A stretch of DNA of 64,000 bases from Microbacterium phyllosphaerae (GCF_017876435.1 NZ_JAGIOA010000001.1:3162001-3226000); one strand, 5' to 3'; shown: positions 16,386 through 25,777, numbered from the stretch's first letter. Program-made: numbers and translations. The notes: generated by a model from the sequence alone, not told the origin.

Positions 16386-17983
16386 GTCGGGTCGCCGTCG
16401 TCGGCGCCGGTGTCGCCGGCCTGGCGGTCGCCGGTCTGCTCGCACGCGAGGGACACGACGTCATCGTCTACGAGAAGAACAGCCGGATCGGCGGTCGGGC
16501 AGGCACCATCGAGCGAGAGGGCTTCCGATTCGACTCGGGACCCTCGTGGTACCTGATGCCGGAGGTGTTCGACCACTTCTTCGCGATGATGGGCACCTCG
16601 ACCGCCGAACAGCTCGATCTCACACTGCTCGATCCCGGCTACCGCGTCTTCCAGGCGCCCACCGCCGACGGTCACCCCTCGCCGGCCATCACCGTCCCCT
16701 CGGGGCGAGCCGAGGTGTCGCGCCTGTTCGAGTCTCGCGAGCCCGGCGCCGCGAAGGCCCTCGATGCCTATCTCGACTCGGCGCACGACGCGCGCGTCAT
16801 GGCCGAGCGTTACTTCCTCTACAACCCGTTCACGCGGCTGCGCGGGCTGATGACGCCCGAGGTGCTGCGCGCCCTCCCCCGACTGTTCACGCTCCTGGGC
16901 ACACGCCTGCAGTCCTTCGCCGCCCGCCGCTTCCGCGACCCGGTGATCCGCCAGCTGCTCGGATATCCGGCGGTCTTCCTCGGCACCGACCCGCGCACAG
17001 CCCCCGCGATGTACCACCTGATGAGCGCGCTCGACCTCGACGAGGGGGTCAGCTATCCGCAGGGCGGGTTCTGGCGCGTCGTCGAGCGCATCGCCGAACT
17101 CGCCGAGGGCGCGGGCGCTCGGATCGTGCTCGATGCCGATGTCACCGCGATCAGCACCGGCACCCGCTCCGGCGAGACGACCGTGACGGGCGTCGAGTGG
17201 CGCGACGGCGACGGAAGCACGCACCGCGCCGACGCCGACATCGTCGTCTCCGGAGCCGACCTCCACCACACCGAGACGGCGCTTCTTCCTCCGCACCTGC
17301 GCACGTATCCCGAGTCGTGGTGGCAGCGACGCACGAGCGGACCCGGCGCCGTGCTCGTGATGCTCGGCATCCGAGGCTCCCTGCCCGAACTCCCCCACCA
17401 CTCCCTGTTCTTCACCGACGACTGGGATGCCAACTTCGACGCCATCTTCGGCGATCACCCCTCGGTCCCCTCGCCCGCATCGACGTACGTGTGCCGTCCG
17501 AGCGCGACCGACGACACGGTCGCACCGGACGGGCATGAGAACCTCTTCGTGCTGGTTCCGATCCCCGCCGACACCGAGCTCGGCGGCGGCGGCTCCGACG
17601 GGAGCGGCTCCGCTCGGATCGAGCAGACTGCGGATGCCGCGATCGATCAGATCGCGCGATGGGCAGGCATCCCCGACCTCCGCGACCGCATCGTCGTGCG
17701 TGAGACGAAGGGCCCCGCGGACTTCCGCGACGACTACAACTCGTGGCGCGGAGGCATGCTCGGGCCGGCCCACATCCTCTCGCAGAGTGCGATGTTCCGC
17801 GCGCAGAACGCCTCTCGTCGGGTATCGGGCCTCTATTACGCGGGTGCCACCACCGCGCCCGGCGTCGGCGTGCCGATGTGTCTCATCAGCGCCGAGATCG
17901 TGCTCAAGCGCATCCGCGGGGACCGCTCAAGCGGGCCGCTCGACGCCACGACCACCGCCGCATCGACGAACGGGGCCGTGTGA
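16382..17983 (+). CDS. crtI: Phytoene desaturase (lycopene-forming)
   Basis: CrtI is an FAD-dependent desaturase that converts phytoene to lycopene at the membrane. The N-terminal dinucleotide-binding motif VAVVGAGVAGLAVAGLLA followed by GHDVIVYEKN and GGRAGT is clear. Other family blocks are GFRFDSGPSWYLMPEVFD, YPQGGFWRVVERIAE, and the C-terminal bacterial CrtI signature YYAGATTAPGVGVPMCLISAE. Length (533 residues) is normal. It overlaps crtB at its start and crtYe at its end (TGATG). Confidence 0.96.
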   Translation: MSRVAVVGAGVAGLAVAGLLAREGHDVIVYEKNSRIGGRAGTIEREGFRFDSGPSWYLMPEVFDHFFAMMGTSTAEQLDLTLLDPGYRVFQAPTADGHPSPAITVPSGRAEVSRLFESREPGAAKALDAYLDSAHDARVMAERYFLYNPFTRLRGLMTPEVLRALPRLFTLLGTRLQSFAARRFRDPVIRQLLGYPAVFLGTDPRTAPAMYHLMSALDLDEGVSYPQGGFWRVVERIAELAEGAGARIVLDADVTAISTGTRSGETTVTGVEWRDGDGSTHRADADIVVSGADLHHTETALLPPHLRTYPESWWQRRTSGPGAVLVMLGIRGSLPELPHHSLFFTDDWDANFDAIFGDHPSVPSPASTYVCRPSATDDTVAPDGHENLFVLVPIPADTELGGGGSDGSGSARIEQTADAAIDQIARWAGIPDLRDRIVVRETKGPADFRDDYNSWRGGMLGPAHILSQSAMFRAQNASRRVSGLYYAGATTAPGVGVPMCLISAEIVLKRIRGDRSSGPLDATTTAASTNGAV

Positions 17984-18327
17984 TGGGGTTCGTGTATCTG
18001 GCGCTCCTCCTCGTGACCCTCGGCTGCATGCTGCTGCTCGATCGCCGTTTCCGCCTGTTCTTCTGGCGCGACGCGGTGTCGGCATCCGTCGTGACCGCCG
18101 TGGGACTCGCCTTCTTCCTGATCTGGGATATCGCCGGTATCGCCGGAGGGATCTTCTTCCGCGGTGAAGCCGCCGTCGCGACCGGGATCGTGCTCGCGCC
18201 CGAGCTGCCGATCGAAGAGCCGGTGTTCCTGCTCTTCCTCGTGATCTGCACGATGATCGTCTACACCGGCGCAGTGCGCATCCTCTCGAGCGTCCGCAGC
18301 CGCTCCGCCGTGGAGGAGCCCTCATGA
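17983..18327 (+). CDS. crtYe: Lycopene cyclase subunit, CrtYe/CrtYc type
   Basis: This 114-residue membrane protein is the first of two small subunits of the heterodimeric carotenoid cyclase of Actinobacteria. Three hydrophobic helices and the conserved loop LAPELPIEEPVFLLFLV are visible; the PxE(E/D)xxF motif marks this cyclase family. Together with the next gene it cyclises the ends of the C50 precursor flavuxanthin. The rings may be epsilon (decaprenoxanthin, as in Corynebacterium) or gamma (sarcinaxanthin); sequence reading alone does not decide. Start and stop overlap both neighbours. Confidence 0.88.
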   Translation: MGFVYLALLLVTLGCMLLLDRRFRLFFWRDAVSASVVTAVGLAFFLIWDIAGIAGGIFFRGEAAVATGIVLAPELPIEEPVFLLFLVICTMIVYTGAVRILSSVRSRSAVEEPS

Positions 18328-18665
18328 CCTACCTGCAGCTCTCGGCGTGGTTCGTCGGCGCGGCGATCGTGGCGGCCCTCGTGCTCTCGGTCCTCGCAGG
18401 TCGGCATCGCGCCCACGTGGGCGGGATCGCCCTCACCGTCGTCGTGCTCGTGATCCTCACCGCCGTCTTCGACACCGTGATGATCGCGACGGGCCTCTTC
18501 CACTACTCCCCCGAGCACCTGCTCGGCGTGCACATCGGTCTCGCCCCGCTCGAGGACTTCGCCTATCCGATCGCCGGCGCCATCCTCCTGCCCGCCCTGT
18601 GGGCCGCGCTCCGCGCCCGCCGCGTGAAGGCCGACCGACGAGCAACCGCCGAGGATGCCTCATGA
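18324..18665 (+). CDS. crtYf: Lycopene cyclase subunit, CrtYf/CrtYd type
   Basis: The second cyclase subunit has 113 residues and three hydrophobic helices. The catalytic-type loop reads GLAPLEDFAYPIAGAILLPALW, the counterpart of the PxE motif in the first subunit. A basic C-terminus follows (RARRVKADRRA). Both subunits are needed for activity in characterised systems. The ATGA overlaps at both ends indicate coupled translation with crtYe and crtEb and probably equal subunit amounts. Confidence 0.88.
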   Translation: MTYLQLSAWFVGAAIVAALVLSVLAGRHRAHVGGIALTVVVLVILTAVFDTVMIATGLFHYSPEHLLGVHIGLAPLEDFAYPIAGAILLPALWAALRARRVKADRRATAEDAS

Positions 18666-19552
18666 CCGCGCCCGCCGCCCGGGGATCCGTCGGCCGTGAC
18701 GTCGCACAGATCGTCCTGTCGTCCCGCCCCATCAGCTGGATCAACACGGCGTTCCCGTTCGCGGCCGCCTACCTGCTCAGCACACGTGAGATCGACCTCA
18801 CGCTGATCATCGGAACCCTGTACTTCCTCGTCCCGTACAACCTCGCGATGTACGGCATCAACGACGTCTTCGACTACGCCTCCGATCTCGCCAACCCGCG
18901 CAAGGGTGGCATCGAAGGCGCGCTCCTCTCGCCCCGCATCCACCGCGCCACCCTGTGGGCTGCCGCGGCGACGAACATCCCGTTCCTCGTCTACCTCGTC
19001 GTCGTCGGCAACCCGGCGTCCTGGGTCTGGCTGGCGATCAGCGTGTTCGCCGTGATCGCCTACTCCGCGCCCGGCCTTCGGTTCAAGGAGCGGCCGTTCC
19101 TGGACTCGACCACCTCGAGCCTTCACTTCGTGACGCCGGCAATCGTCGGCCTCACCCTCGCCACCGGCGCCGTCACCCCCACAGCCGTCATCGTCCTCGT
19201 CGCCTTCTTCCTCTGGGGGATGGCCGCGCATGCGTTCGGCGCCGTGCAGGACATCGGCCCTGACCGTGAGGGCGGCATCGGCTCGATCGCCACGGTGATC
19301 GGCGCACGAGCCACGGTGCGGCTGTCGATCGCGCTCTGGACTCTCGCCGGCGCCGCGATGCTGTTCACCACGTGGCCGGGGCCGCTCGGCGCGCTGCTCG
19401 CCGTGCCCTACATCGTCAACGCCGCCCCCTGGTGGAACGTCACCGATGAGACCTCCGGCGGCACGAACCGCGCCTGGCGACGCTTCATCGCCCTGAACTA
19501 CTTCGCAGGCTTCCTCGCGACGATGATCCTCATCCTCGCCTGGGTCTCCTGA
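18662..19552 (+). CDS. crtEb: Lycopene elongase / UbiA-type prenyltransferase
   Basis: CrtEb adds two C5 units (DMAPP) to lycopene, giving C45 and then C50 carotenoids. The 296-residue membrane protein has about eight helices and the UbiA-family aspartate motifs: YNLAMYGINDVFDYASDLANPRKGG (first, N/DxxxDxxxD) and AVQDIGPDREGG (second). Its place at the end of the crt operon after the cyclase genes is the same as in Corynebacterium. It shows that the pathway product is a C50, not a C40, carotenoid. Confidence 0.93.
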   Translation: MTAPAARGSVGRDVAQIVLSSRPISWINTAFPFAAAYLLSTREIDLTLIIGTLYFLVPYNLAMYGINDVFDYASDLANPRKGGIEGALLSPRIHRATLWAAAATNIPFLVYLVVVGNPASWVWLAISVFAVIAYSAPGLRFKERPFLDSTTSSLHFVTPAIVGLTLATGAVTPTAVIVLVAFFLWGMAAHAFGAVQDIGPDREGGIGSIATVIGARATVRLSIALWTLAGAAMLFTTWPGPLGALLAVPYIVNAAPWWNVTDETSGGTNRAWRRFIALNYFAGFLATMILILAWVS

Positions 19553-19599
19553 TCCCCCGCTTGACTCCCCCCCATCTGCACGCCCCCGAGAGGAACCTG

Positions 19600-21786
19600 A
19601 TGTCCAGCCCTGAGCACGCGCCCATTCCGCCGACCCGCGAACGCACGCGTCGACACTCCTGGGTCCGCGTCCTCATCCCTGTGGCGCTGATCCTCGTCTG
19701 GCTGGTGGGCGCCGGCCTCGGCGGCCCCCTGTTCGGCAAGGTCGACGAGGTGTCCTCGAACGACCAGACCAGCTACCTGCCCGAGTCGGCCGATGCGACG
19801 CAGGTGCAGAAGCTCCTCGGCGAGTTCAACGACAGCGACGCCATCCCGGCGATCGCCGTGTTCGTCTCCGACGACGACCTGTCGGAGTCCGACATCACGA
19901 CCATCTCGGATGCCGTCGCGGACTCCCCCTCGGTGGAGGGCGTGAGCGAGGATGTCTCGCCCGCGCTCGTCTCGGACGACGGCCGTGCGGTTCAGGCCTT
20001 CATCCCGATCGAGGGCGATGCCGAGCTCGCTGATGCGATCGACGCCCTGGCCGCGCAGCTGCGCGATGCGGCGCCCGACGGAGTGACGGTCTACATCACG
20101 GGCCCTGCGGGCTTCAGTGCCGATCTCGTCGCCGGGTTCGCCGGCATCGACGGCCTGCTTCTCGGAGTGGCGCTCCTGGCCGTGCTGGTCATCCTCGTGC
20201 TCGTCTACCGATCGTTCCTGCTGCCCATCGTCGTGCTGTCCACGAGCCTGTTCGCCCTGTGTGTGGCGCTCCTGGTCGTGTGGTGGCTCGCGAAGTTCGA
20301 GGTGCTGCTGCTGAGCGGCCAGACCCAGGGCATCCTGTTCATCCTCGTGATCGGCGCCGCGACCGACTACGCCCTGCTGTTCGTGGCGCGGTTCCGAGAG
20401 GAGCTCCGCGTCGCGCAGGACAAGGGCACCGCCGTGCTCGCGGCATGGAAGGGCTCGTTCGAGCCCATCGTGGCGTCCGGCGGAACGGTGATCGCCGGGC
20501 TCCTGTGCCTGCTGCTGAGCGACCTCAAGTCGAACAGCACGCTCGGCCCGGTGGCCGCGATCGGCATCGTCTTCGCGATGCTCGCCGCACTCACCCTGCT
20601 GCCCGCGCTCCTGCTGCTGTTCGGGCGGGCGGTGTTCTGGCCGAGACGCCCGAAGTTCGAGCCGGAGGTCGTCGCCGAGGAGCACGGCATGCGCAAGACC
20701 GGCCTGTGGGCTCGTCTCGCGGGCCTGATCACCAAGCGCCCCCGCGTCATCTGGGTCGTCACGACGCTCGTGCTGCTCGCCGGCGCCGCCGGTGTGCTGC
20801 AGCTCAATGCCGTCGGCGTCCCGCAGTCCGATCTCGTGCTCGGCGCGTCCGAGGCTCGCGAGGGCCAGGTCGCGCTGGGCGAGCACTTCCCCGGCGGCTC
20901 CGGCAGCCCGGTGTACGTCGTGGTCGCGGAAGACCGACTTCAGGATGCCGCTGACGTGCTGCTCGCCGACGACGGCATCGACGGGGTGTCGGTCACAGCA
21001 TCCGATTCGCCGAGCGGTTCGGCGACGGTCACCGCCGACGGGCTCGAGGCCGTCGGCCCTCCCGGAACCCCTGCCCCGGAGCCGACGGTGGTCGACGGAG
21101 AGGTACTGCTGCAGGGAACCCTGACGGATGCCGCCGACTCCGATGCGGCAGCGGCGACCGTCCGCGACCTGCGCACCCAGCTCGACGACCTCGACGCCCT
21201 CGTCGGCGGCGTCACGGCGACGGCGATCGACACGAACGATGCCTCGATCCATGACCGCAACCTGATCATCCCGGTGATCCTCGTCGTGATCATGCTCATC
21301 CTCATGCTGCTGCTGCGCTCGATCCTCGCTCCGGTGCTGCTGATCCTCACTACCGTGCTGTCGTTCGGCACGGCGATGGGCGTCTCCGCCCTGGTCTTCA
21401 ACGGCGTGTTCGACTTCCCCGGCGCCGACCCCGCGGTTCCGCTCTACGGATTCGTGTTCCTGGTGGCACTGGGCATCGACTACAACATCTTCCTGATGAC
21501 CAGAGTGCGCGAGGAGTCTCTCGAACACGGCACACGTGAAGGCGTGCTGCGAGGACTGTCGATCACGGGAGGCGTGATCACCTCAGCCGGCCTCGTGCTC
21601 GCGGCGACGTTCGCGGCGCTTTCGGTGATCCCGATCCTGTTCCTCGTACAGCTCGCGTTCATCGTCGCGTTCGGCGTGCTGCTCGACACGTTCGTGGTGC
21701 GCTCGCTGCTCGTGCCGGCGCTCGCCTACGATCTCGGCCGTGTGATCTGGTGGCCGTCGAAGCTGTGGCGTCGCGGTCGCGACTGA
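19600..21786 (+). CDS. MMPL-family RND transporter of the carotenoid cluster
   Basis: This 728-residue MMPL/RND protein has a first transmembrane helix (VRVLIPVALILVWLVGAGLGG), a large extracytoplasmic domain, a five- to six-helix bundle, and a repeat of the whole pattern, as usual for the family. The conserved GAATDYALLFVARFREEL and LGIDYNIFLMTRVREES stretches mark the proton-relay region in each half. In Corynebacterium an MMPL gene (cmrL) lies inside the crt operon; here it follows crtEb by 47 bases. Export or membrane placement of the pigment is a guess. The ATG at 19600 has GAGAGGA upstream and is preferred over TTG at 19561. Confidence 0.9.
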   Translation: MSSPEHAPIPPTRERTRRHSWVRVLIPVALILVWLVGAGLGGPLFGKVDEVSSNDQTSYLPESADATQVQKLLGEFNDSDAIPAIAVFVSDDDLSESDITTISDAVADSPSVEGVSEDVSPALVSDDGRAVQAFIPIEGDAELADAIDALAAQLRDAAPDGVTVYITGPAGFSADLVAGFAGIDGLLLGVALLAVLVILVLVYRSFLLPIVVLSTSLFALCVALLVVWWLAKFEVLLLSGQTQGILFILVIGAATDYALLFVARFREELRVAQDKGTAVLAAWKGSFEPIVASGGTVIAGLLCLLLSDLKSNSTLGPVAAIGIVFAMLAALTLLPALLLLFGRAVFWPRRPKFEPEVVAEEHGMRKTGLWARLAGLITKRPRVIWVVTTLVLLAGAAGVLQLNAVGVPQSDLVLGASEAREGQVALGEHFPGGSGSPVYVVVAEDRLQDAADVLLADDGIDGVSVTASDSPSGSATVTADGLEAVGPPGTPAPEPTVVDGEVLLQGTLTDAADSDAAAATVRDLRTQLDDLDALVGGVTATAIDTNDASIHDRNLIIPVILVVIMLILMLLLRSILAPVLLILTTVLSFGTAMGVSALVFNGVFDFPGADPAVPLYGFVFLVALGIDYNIFLMTRVREESLEHGTREGVLRGLSITGGVITSAGLVLAATFAALSVIPILFLVQLAFIVAFGVLLDTFVVRSLLVPALAYDLGRVIWWPSKLWRRGRD

Positions 21787-21791
21787 CGGGG

Positions 21792-21865
21792 TGCCCTCGA
21801 CTGGATTCGAACCAGCGACCTGCCCTTTAGGAGAGGGCTGCTCTATCCTGCTGAGCTACGGGGGC
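21792..21865 (-). tRNA. tRNA-Arg (anticodon CCT)
   Basis: The reverse complement forms a 74-nt cloverleaf with anticodon stem GCCCT/AGGGC and loop CTCCTAA (anticodon CCT, codon AGG), and a T loop TTCGAAT. The acceptor stem has one C:A mismatch at the fifth pair. CCA is not encoded. It converges on the MMPL gene. Confidence 0.94.
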
Positions 21866-21892
21866 GAGGGTTCCATTCTAGAGGAACCCTCG
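21865..21892. terminator. Hairpin between the HNH gene and tRNA-Arg
   Basis: A 10-bp perfect stem (21865-21874 with 21883-21892) and 8-base loop touch the 5' end of the tRNA. It could terminate the HNH transcript or be part of the tRNA 5' leader that is removed by processing. No T run is present. Confidence 0.45.
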
Positions 21893-21900
21893 CTTCCCGC

Positions 21901-22398
21901 TCACGCGGCGAGTGCCAGGTACGGCTCCCACCGAGGGTCGCTGCGCTCGATACCGCGAACCGTCCAGGCGGTGCCGTGGGGCGGACGCGGAGCGAACCGC
22001 AACTCCCAGCGCATCTCCTGAGGCGTGCGGTCGCTCTTGGTGTTGTTGCAGCGCAGGCAGCAGGCCACGAGGTTCTCCCAGGAGTCCGCTCCCCCGCGCG
22101 AACGCGGCATCACGTGGTCGATGGTCGACGCGGCTTTGCCGCAGTAGCCGCAGCGGTGGTTGTCGCGACGCAGGACTCCGCGTCGGGTGACGGGGACCCG
22201 ACGGCTGATGGGGATGCGGACGTAGCGCGAGAGGACGATGACGGCGGGGCGATCGTAGACTCCGTGACTCCCCCAGACGGGGTCGTCCTCGACGCGTTCG
22301 ATCACGGTCGCCTTGTCGTTCATGACCAGGACCAGGGCTCTCTTGAACGACACGATCGCGAGCGGTTCGTATCCTGCGTTCAGTACAAGTGTGCGCAT
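21901..22398 (-). CDS. HNH endonuclease family protein
   Basis: The 165-residue protein begins MRTLVLNAGYEPLAIVSFKR, a form common to a conserved actinobacterial HNH family. The nuclease domain reads RDNHRCGYCGKAASTIDHVMPRSRGG, followed by WENLVACCLRCNNTKS. The two CxxC pairs bind zinc and DH...N...N form the HNH core. The biological role of this housekeeping HNH family is not known. An ATG at 22404 is also in frame, but GAGAGG abuts it directly and is properly spaced (6 bases) for the ATG at 22398, which I prefer. Confidence 0.92.
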   Translation of the reverse strand: MRTLVLNAGYEPLAIVSFKRALVLVMNDKATVIERVEDDPVWGSHGVYDRPAVIVLSRYVRIPISRRVPVTRRGVLRRDNHRCGYCGKAASTIDHVMPRSRGGADSWENLVACCLRCNNTKSDRTPQEMRWELRFAPRPPHGTAWTVRGIERSDPRWEPYLALAA

Positions 22399-22483
22399 CG
22401 TCATCCTCTCGATCCGCCGGGACGGCTTCCCGGCACTCTCGACTCACACGAAGCCGCACAGGGCGGAAGCGTTCGCGGGGATG

Positions 22484-22512
22484 CAAAAAAGGCGCTGTCT
22501 ACAGACAGCGCC
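22484..22512 (-). terminator. Intrinsic terminator of the short transcription unit upstream of the HNH gene
   Basis: On the minus strand a perfect 10-bp stem (22503-22512 with 22491-22500, two-base loop) is followed by six T residues (22485-22490). It is the best-formed intrinsic terminator in the window and points at a minus-strand transcript. Confidence 0.9.
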
Positions 22513-22609
22513 TCATGCGCACGGCAAGACCGTGGCGTCCCTGCGGACGATGCAGAAGGACGTGACGACCGAGGGCATCCATGGTTCGGATGTTCGGTAT
22601 TCGCTCCAT
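22499..22609 (-). CDS. Candidate 36-residue ORF in a short orphan transcript (may be a small RNA)
   Basis: Between the M23 peptidase and the HNH gene, the minus strand carries TTGACC (22667-22672), a TAGCCT-like -10 (22641-22646), GGGAGAAG (22613-22620), an ATG at 22609, and a 36-codon frame whose TAG falls in the loop of the terminator at 22484-22512. The peptide is basic and ends in a run of Arg residues and CL. The ORF overlaps the 5' arm of the terminator, which is unusual for an ordinary gene. It would fit a leader peptide that affects termination before the HNH gene, or a small RNA with a chance frame. I do not recognise a family. Confidence 0.4.
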   Translation of the reverse strand: MERIPNIRTMDALGRHVLLHRPQGRHGLAVRMRRCL

Positions 22610-22730
22610 CAGCTTCTCCCGACTATGCGACAACGGGTTCAGGCTAACCCATCAGAAGCAGGGGAAGGTCAAACTGCGGGTGAACGCGCGAAGGCGTGTC
22701 CCCGAATGAGTGAAGGGCAGCGGCCGGCGC

Positions 22731-23552
22731 TCAGCCGGCGTTGGCGCCGAGCCAGGCGATCGGCTCCATGAGGCCGCCGTTGACCCAGACCTCGAAGTGG
22801 AGGTGGTTCGCGGTCGATCGACCGGTGCTGCCGACGAAGCCGATCAGCTGGCCCGCGGCGACGGTCTCGCCGGCCTGAACCTGACGCGAGCCGTACGTCA
22901 TGTGGCCGTAGGTGGTCTGCACGCGCTGACCTCCGACGACGCTGTCGAGCATGACGCAGACGCCGTAGCCGCCGATGCTCTCGGCGGACGCCCGGACGAC
23001 TCCGGCCGCTGCCGCGTAGATCGGGGTTCCCGCCGGGGCGAGCATGTCTGCACCCTGGTGCGCGCCGCCGACCGTGCGGCTGACGTTGTACGACCCCTGC
23101 GGGAGCGGGTAGCGGACCTCGCCCGAACCGGGCGAGACCAGGGCGTAGTTGCCGATGTCGAAGCTGCTGCTGCTGTTCGACGCCGAGGCTGCCGACGCTG
23201 CCGCAGCGGCACGCGCCTTCGCTGCCTCTTCGGCCTTCTTCTTCGAGATCTCGTCGGGCGTCGTGGCGGTGAACGTGCCACGACTGAGCGGCGCAGCCGT
23301 CGCATCCGAGGCGACGACGAGCGACTGTGCGTCGACGGCCGCGAGCTGCTGGACCGTCGCGGTGGCGTCGGCAGGCTTCGAAGCGGCGTAGGCGGGCAGC
23401 GCGACGGCGGCGACCAGAGCACCGACCGCCCCGAAGATGGCGATGGAGCGGAGGGGCTTCACAGCCTTTCGCGCGTCGATCCGGGTTCCGGAACGGCGGG
23501 CGACCACTCGATCTTCAGTTGTCTTCGCGGGCGATTCGATGTCTTTTGCCAA
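22731..23552 (-). CDS. M23-family peptidase, secreted or membrane-anchored
   Basis: The 273-residue protein has a basic cytosolic N-terminus, one hydrophobic segment (SIAIFGAVGALVAAVALPAYA) that could be a signal peptide or anchor, an Ala/Lys/Ser-rich helical linker, and a C-terminal LytM/M23 domain. Zinc and catalytic residues are visible in GGAHQGADMLAPAG (HxxxD) and TANHLHFEVWVNG (HxH). Such enzymes cut peptidoglycan cross-bridges. I start it at a TTG (23552) with AGGAGG 8 bases upstream rather than the longer frame to 23603, which lacks a ribosome site. A leader of over 100 bases separates it from a promoter-like GTGACA-N17-TAACCT upstream. Confidence 0.9.
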   Translation of the reverse strand: MAKDIESPAKTTEDRVVARRSGTRIDARKAVKPLRSIAIFGAVGALVAAVALPAYAASKPADATATVQQLAAVDAQSLVVASDATAAPLSRGTFTATTPDEISKKKAEEAAKARAAAAASAASASNSSSSFDIGNYALVSPGSGEVRYPLPQGSYNVSRTVGGAHQGADMLAPAGTPIYAAAAGVVRASAESIGGYGVCVMLDSVVGGQRVQTTYGHMTYGSRQVQAGETVAAGQLIGFVGSTGRSTANHLHFEVWVNGGLMEPIAWLGANAG

Positions 23553-23816
23553 AACTTGATCCTCCTGCGCCTGCACGCTCGGGTAGCGCTGGCTCGTCGG
23601 CACTCTGCTCTCGGGGCACCAATGTAGCTCGGGTACGTTGTGCGGTCTGACCGGGAGGGCGACGAGCCTGGAAGGCGAATCCTCTCGGGTGTCGTCAGCG
23701 GGCTTCTTCGACGACCTGTCCGAGGTTACCGGAAGATAACGATCCTGTCACCCTGCGAACCTGGCAATCCTCGGAGAGGCGGAATCACGCGGATCTCAGG
23801 GCTGATCAGCCGTCGA
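23553..23816 (-). promoter_or_regulatory. Long upstream region of the M23 peptidase gene
   Basis: About 264 bases separate the peptidase start from the DtxR-type gene. On the minus strand I see GTGACA, 17 bases, then TAACCT as the likely promoter, leaving a 5' leader of about 180 bases. A 12-bp palindrome (23800-23811) lies just behind the regulator's stop. Peptidoglycan hydrolase leaders in Actinobacteria often hold c-di-AMP riboswitches, but I could not fit that consensus. Confidence 0.4.
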
Positions 23817-24518
23817 TCAGGCCGGCTCACCGACCAGGAAGATGTGCGAGGCGAGCTCGACGGGCAGTTCGAGGCCGTCTTCCTTGCCCTCCATCTGGAT
23901 GAGGACGTACCCCTCGTTGAAGCGGTAGTCGCCCTTCGCGCCCGGCACCACTCCGGCGTCGCGGAGCTGCTCGAGGAGCTCGGGATCGACCTGAGCGGGC
24001 TCTGCGAGACGACGCACCGTGCCGTCGATCGGCGCTCCGGCGGCGTTCAGCTTCTGCACGAGGCCGATGACCCCCTCGTCGAACGTGCGGGCCGGGGTGT
24101 CTCCGAGCTGGTCGAGCCCGGGGATCGGGTTGCCGTAGGGCGACTCGGTCGGGTGACCGAGCAGTTCGACGAGTCGACGCTCGACCTGCTCGCTCATGAC
24201 GTGCTCCCACCGGCAGGCCTCTTCGTGCACATAGGCCCAGTCGAGGCCGATCACGTCGGAGAGCAGACGCTCGGCCAGACGGTGCTTGCGCATGACGTTG
24301 ACCGCCTTGCTGCGACCGGCGTCCGTGAGCTCGAGCGTGCGGTCTTCGGAGACGACCACGAGACCGTCGCGCTCCATGCGTCCGACGGTCTGCGAGACGG
24401 TGGGGCCCGAGTGACCGAGGCGCTCGGAGATACGTGCGCGCAGCGGCACGATGTTCTCCTCCTCGAGCTCGAGGATGGTGCGGAGATACATCTCCGTGGT
24501 GTCGATCAAGTCGGTCAT
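23817..24518 (-). CDS. ideR: DtxR/IdeR-type iron-dependent repressor
   Basis: The 233-residue protein matches DtxR/IdeR throughout. It has the winged helix (DTTEMYLRTILELEEE, ISERLGHSGPTVSQTVGRMERDGLV), the metal-binding dimerisation block (RKHRLAERLLSDVIGLDW and VHEEACRWEHVMSEQVERR, with the Cys and His ligands), and a C-terminal SH3-like domain ending near YVLIQMEGKEDGLELP. With Fe(II) it binds iron boxes and represses uptake genes. A partial iron box overlaps its own promoter, pointing to self-control. IdeR rather than the manganese regulator MntR is supported by the full length with the SH3 domain. Confidence 0.92.
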   Translation of the reverse strand: MTDLIDTTEMYLRTILELEEENIVPLRARISERLGHSGPTVSQTVGRMERDGLVVVSEDRTLELTDAGRSKAVNVMRKHRLAERLLSDVIGLDWAYVHEEACRWEHVMSEQVERRLVELLGHPTESPYGNPIPGLDQLGDTPARTFDEGVIGLVQKLNAAGAPIDGTVRRLAEPAQVDPELLEQLRDAGVVPGAKGDYRFNEGYVLIQMEGKEDGLELPVELASHIFLVGEPA

Positions 24519-24536
24519 GTGGCCCTCCGGGTCTTC

Positions 24537-24549
24537 TTAGGCAAGCCTA
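24537..24549 (-). promoter_or_regulatory. Partial DtxR/IdeR box overlapping the ideR promoter
   Basis: On the minus strand TAGGCTTGCCTAA matches 11 of the 13 right-hand bases of the consensus iron box (TAGGCTAACCTAA). It contains a TAGGCT -10-like hexamer and lies about 20-30 bases before the ideR start. The left part of the 19-bp box is not conserved. Confidence 0.6.
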
Positions 24550-24607
24550 CATTCCCGGGGGGACATCAGGCGTCACGCGGTGAGGCGGCCGTCGGGTCAC
24601 GCCGTAG

Positions 24608-25729
<1,122 letters not shown>

Positions 25730-25741
25730 CACCGGGACGAC

Positions 25742-25777
25742 GAAGAAGGGGCCGCGCTCGCGCGCGGCCCCTTCTTC
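25742..25777. terminator. Bidirectional terminator between serC and the DUF3027 gene
   Basis: A perfect 15-bp stem (25742-25756 with 25763-25777), A/G-rich on the left and C/T-rich on the right, stands between converging genes. Confidence 0.8.

Noticed and set aside
21865..21892. Attachment site at the tRNA-Arg gene
   Set aside because: tRNA ends are common integration sites, but no integrase, second tRNA fragment or foreign-looking composition lies nearby; the repeat is a local hairpin.
23553..23816. c-di-AMP (ydaO) riboswitch before the M23 peptidase
   Set aside because: The gene type fits, but I could not align the conserved ydaO segments to this leader. A covariance search would decide.
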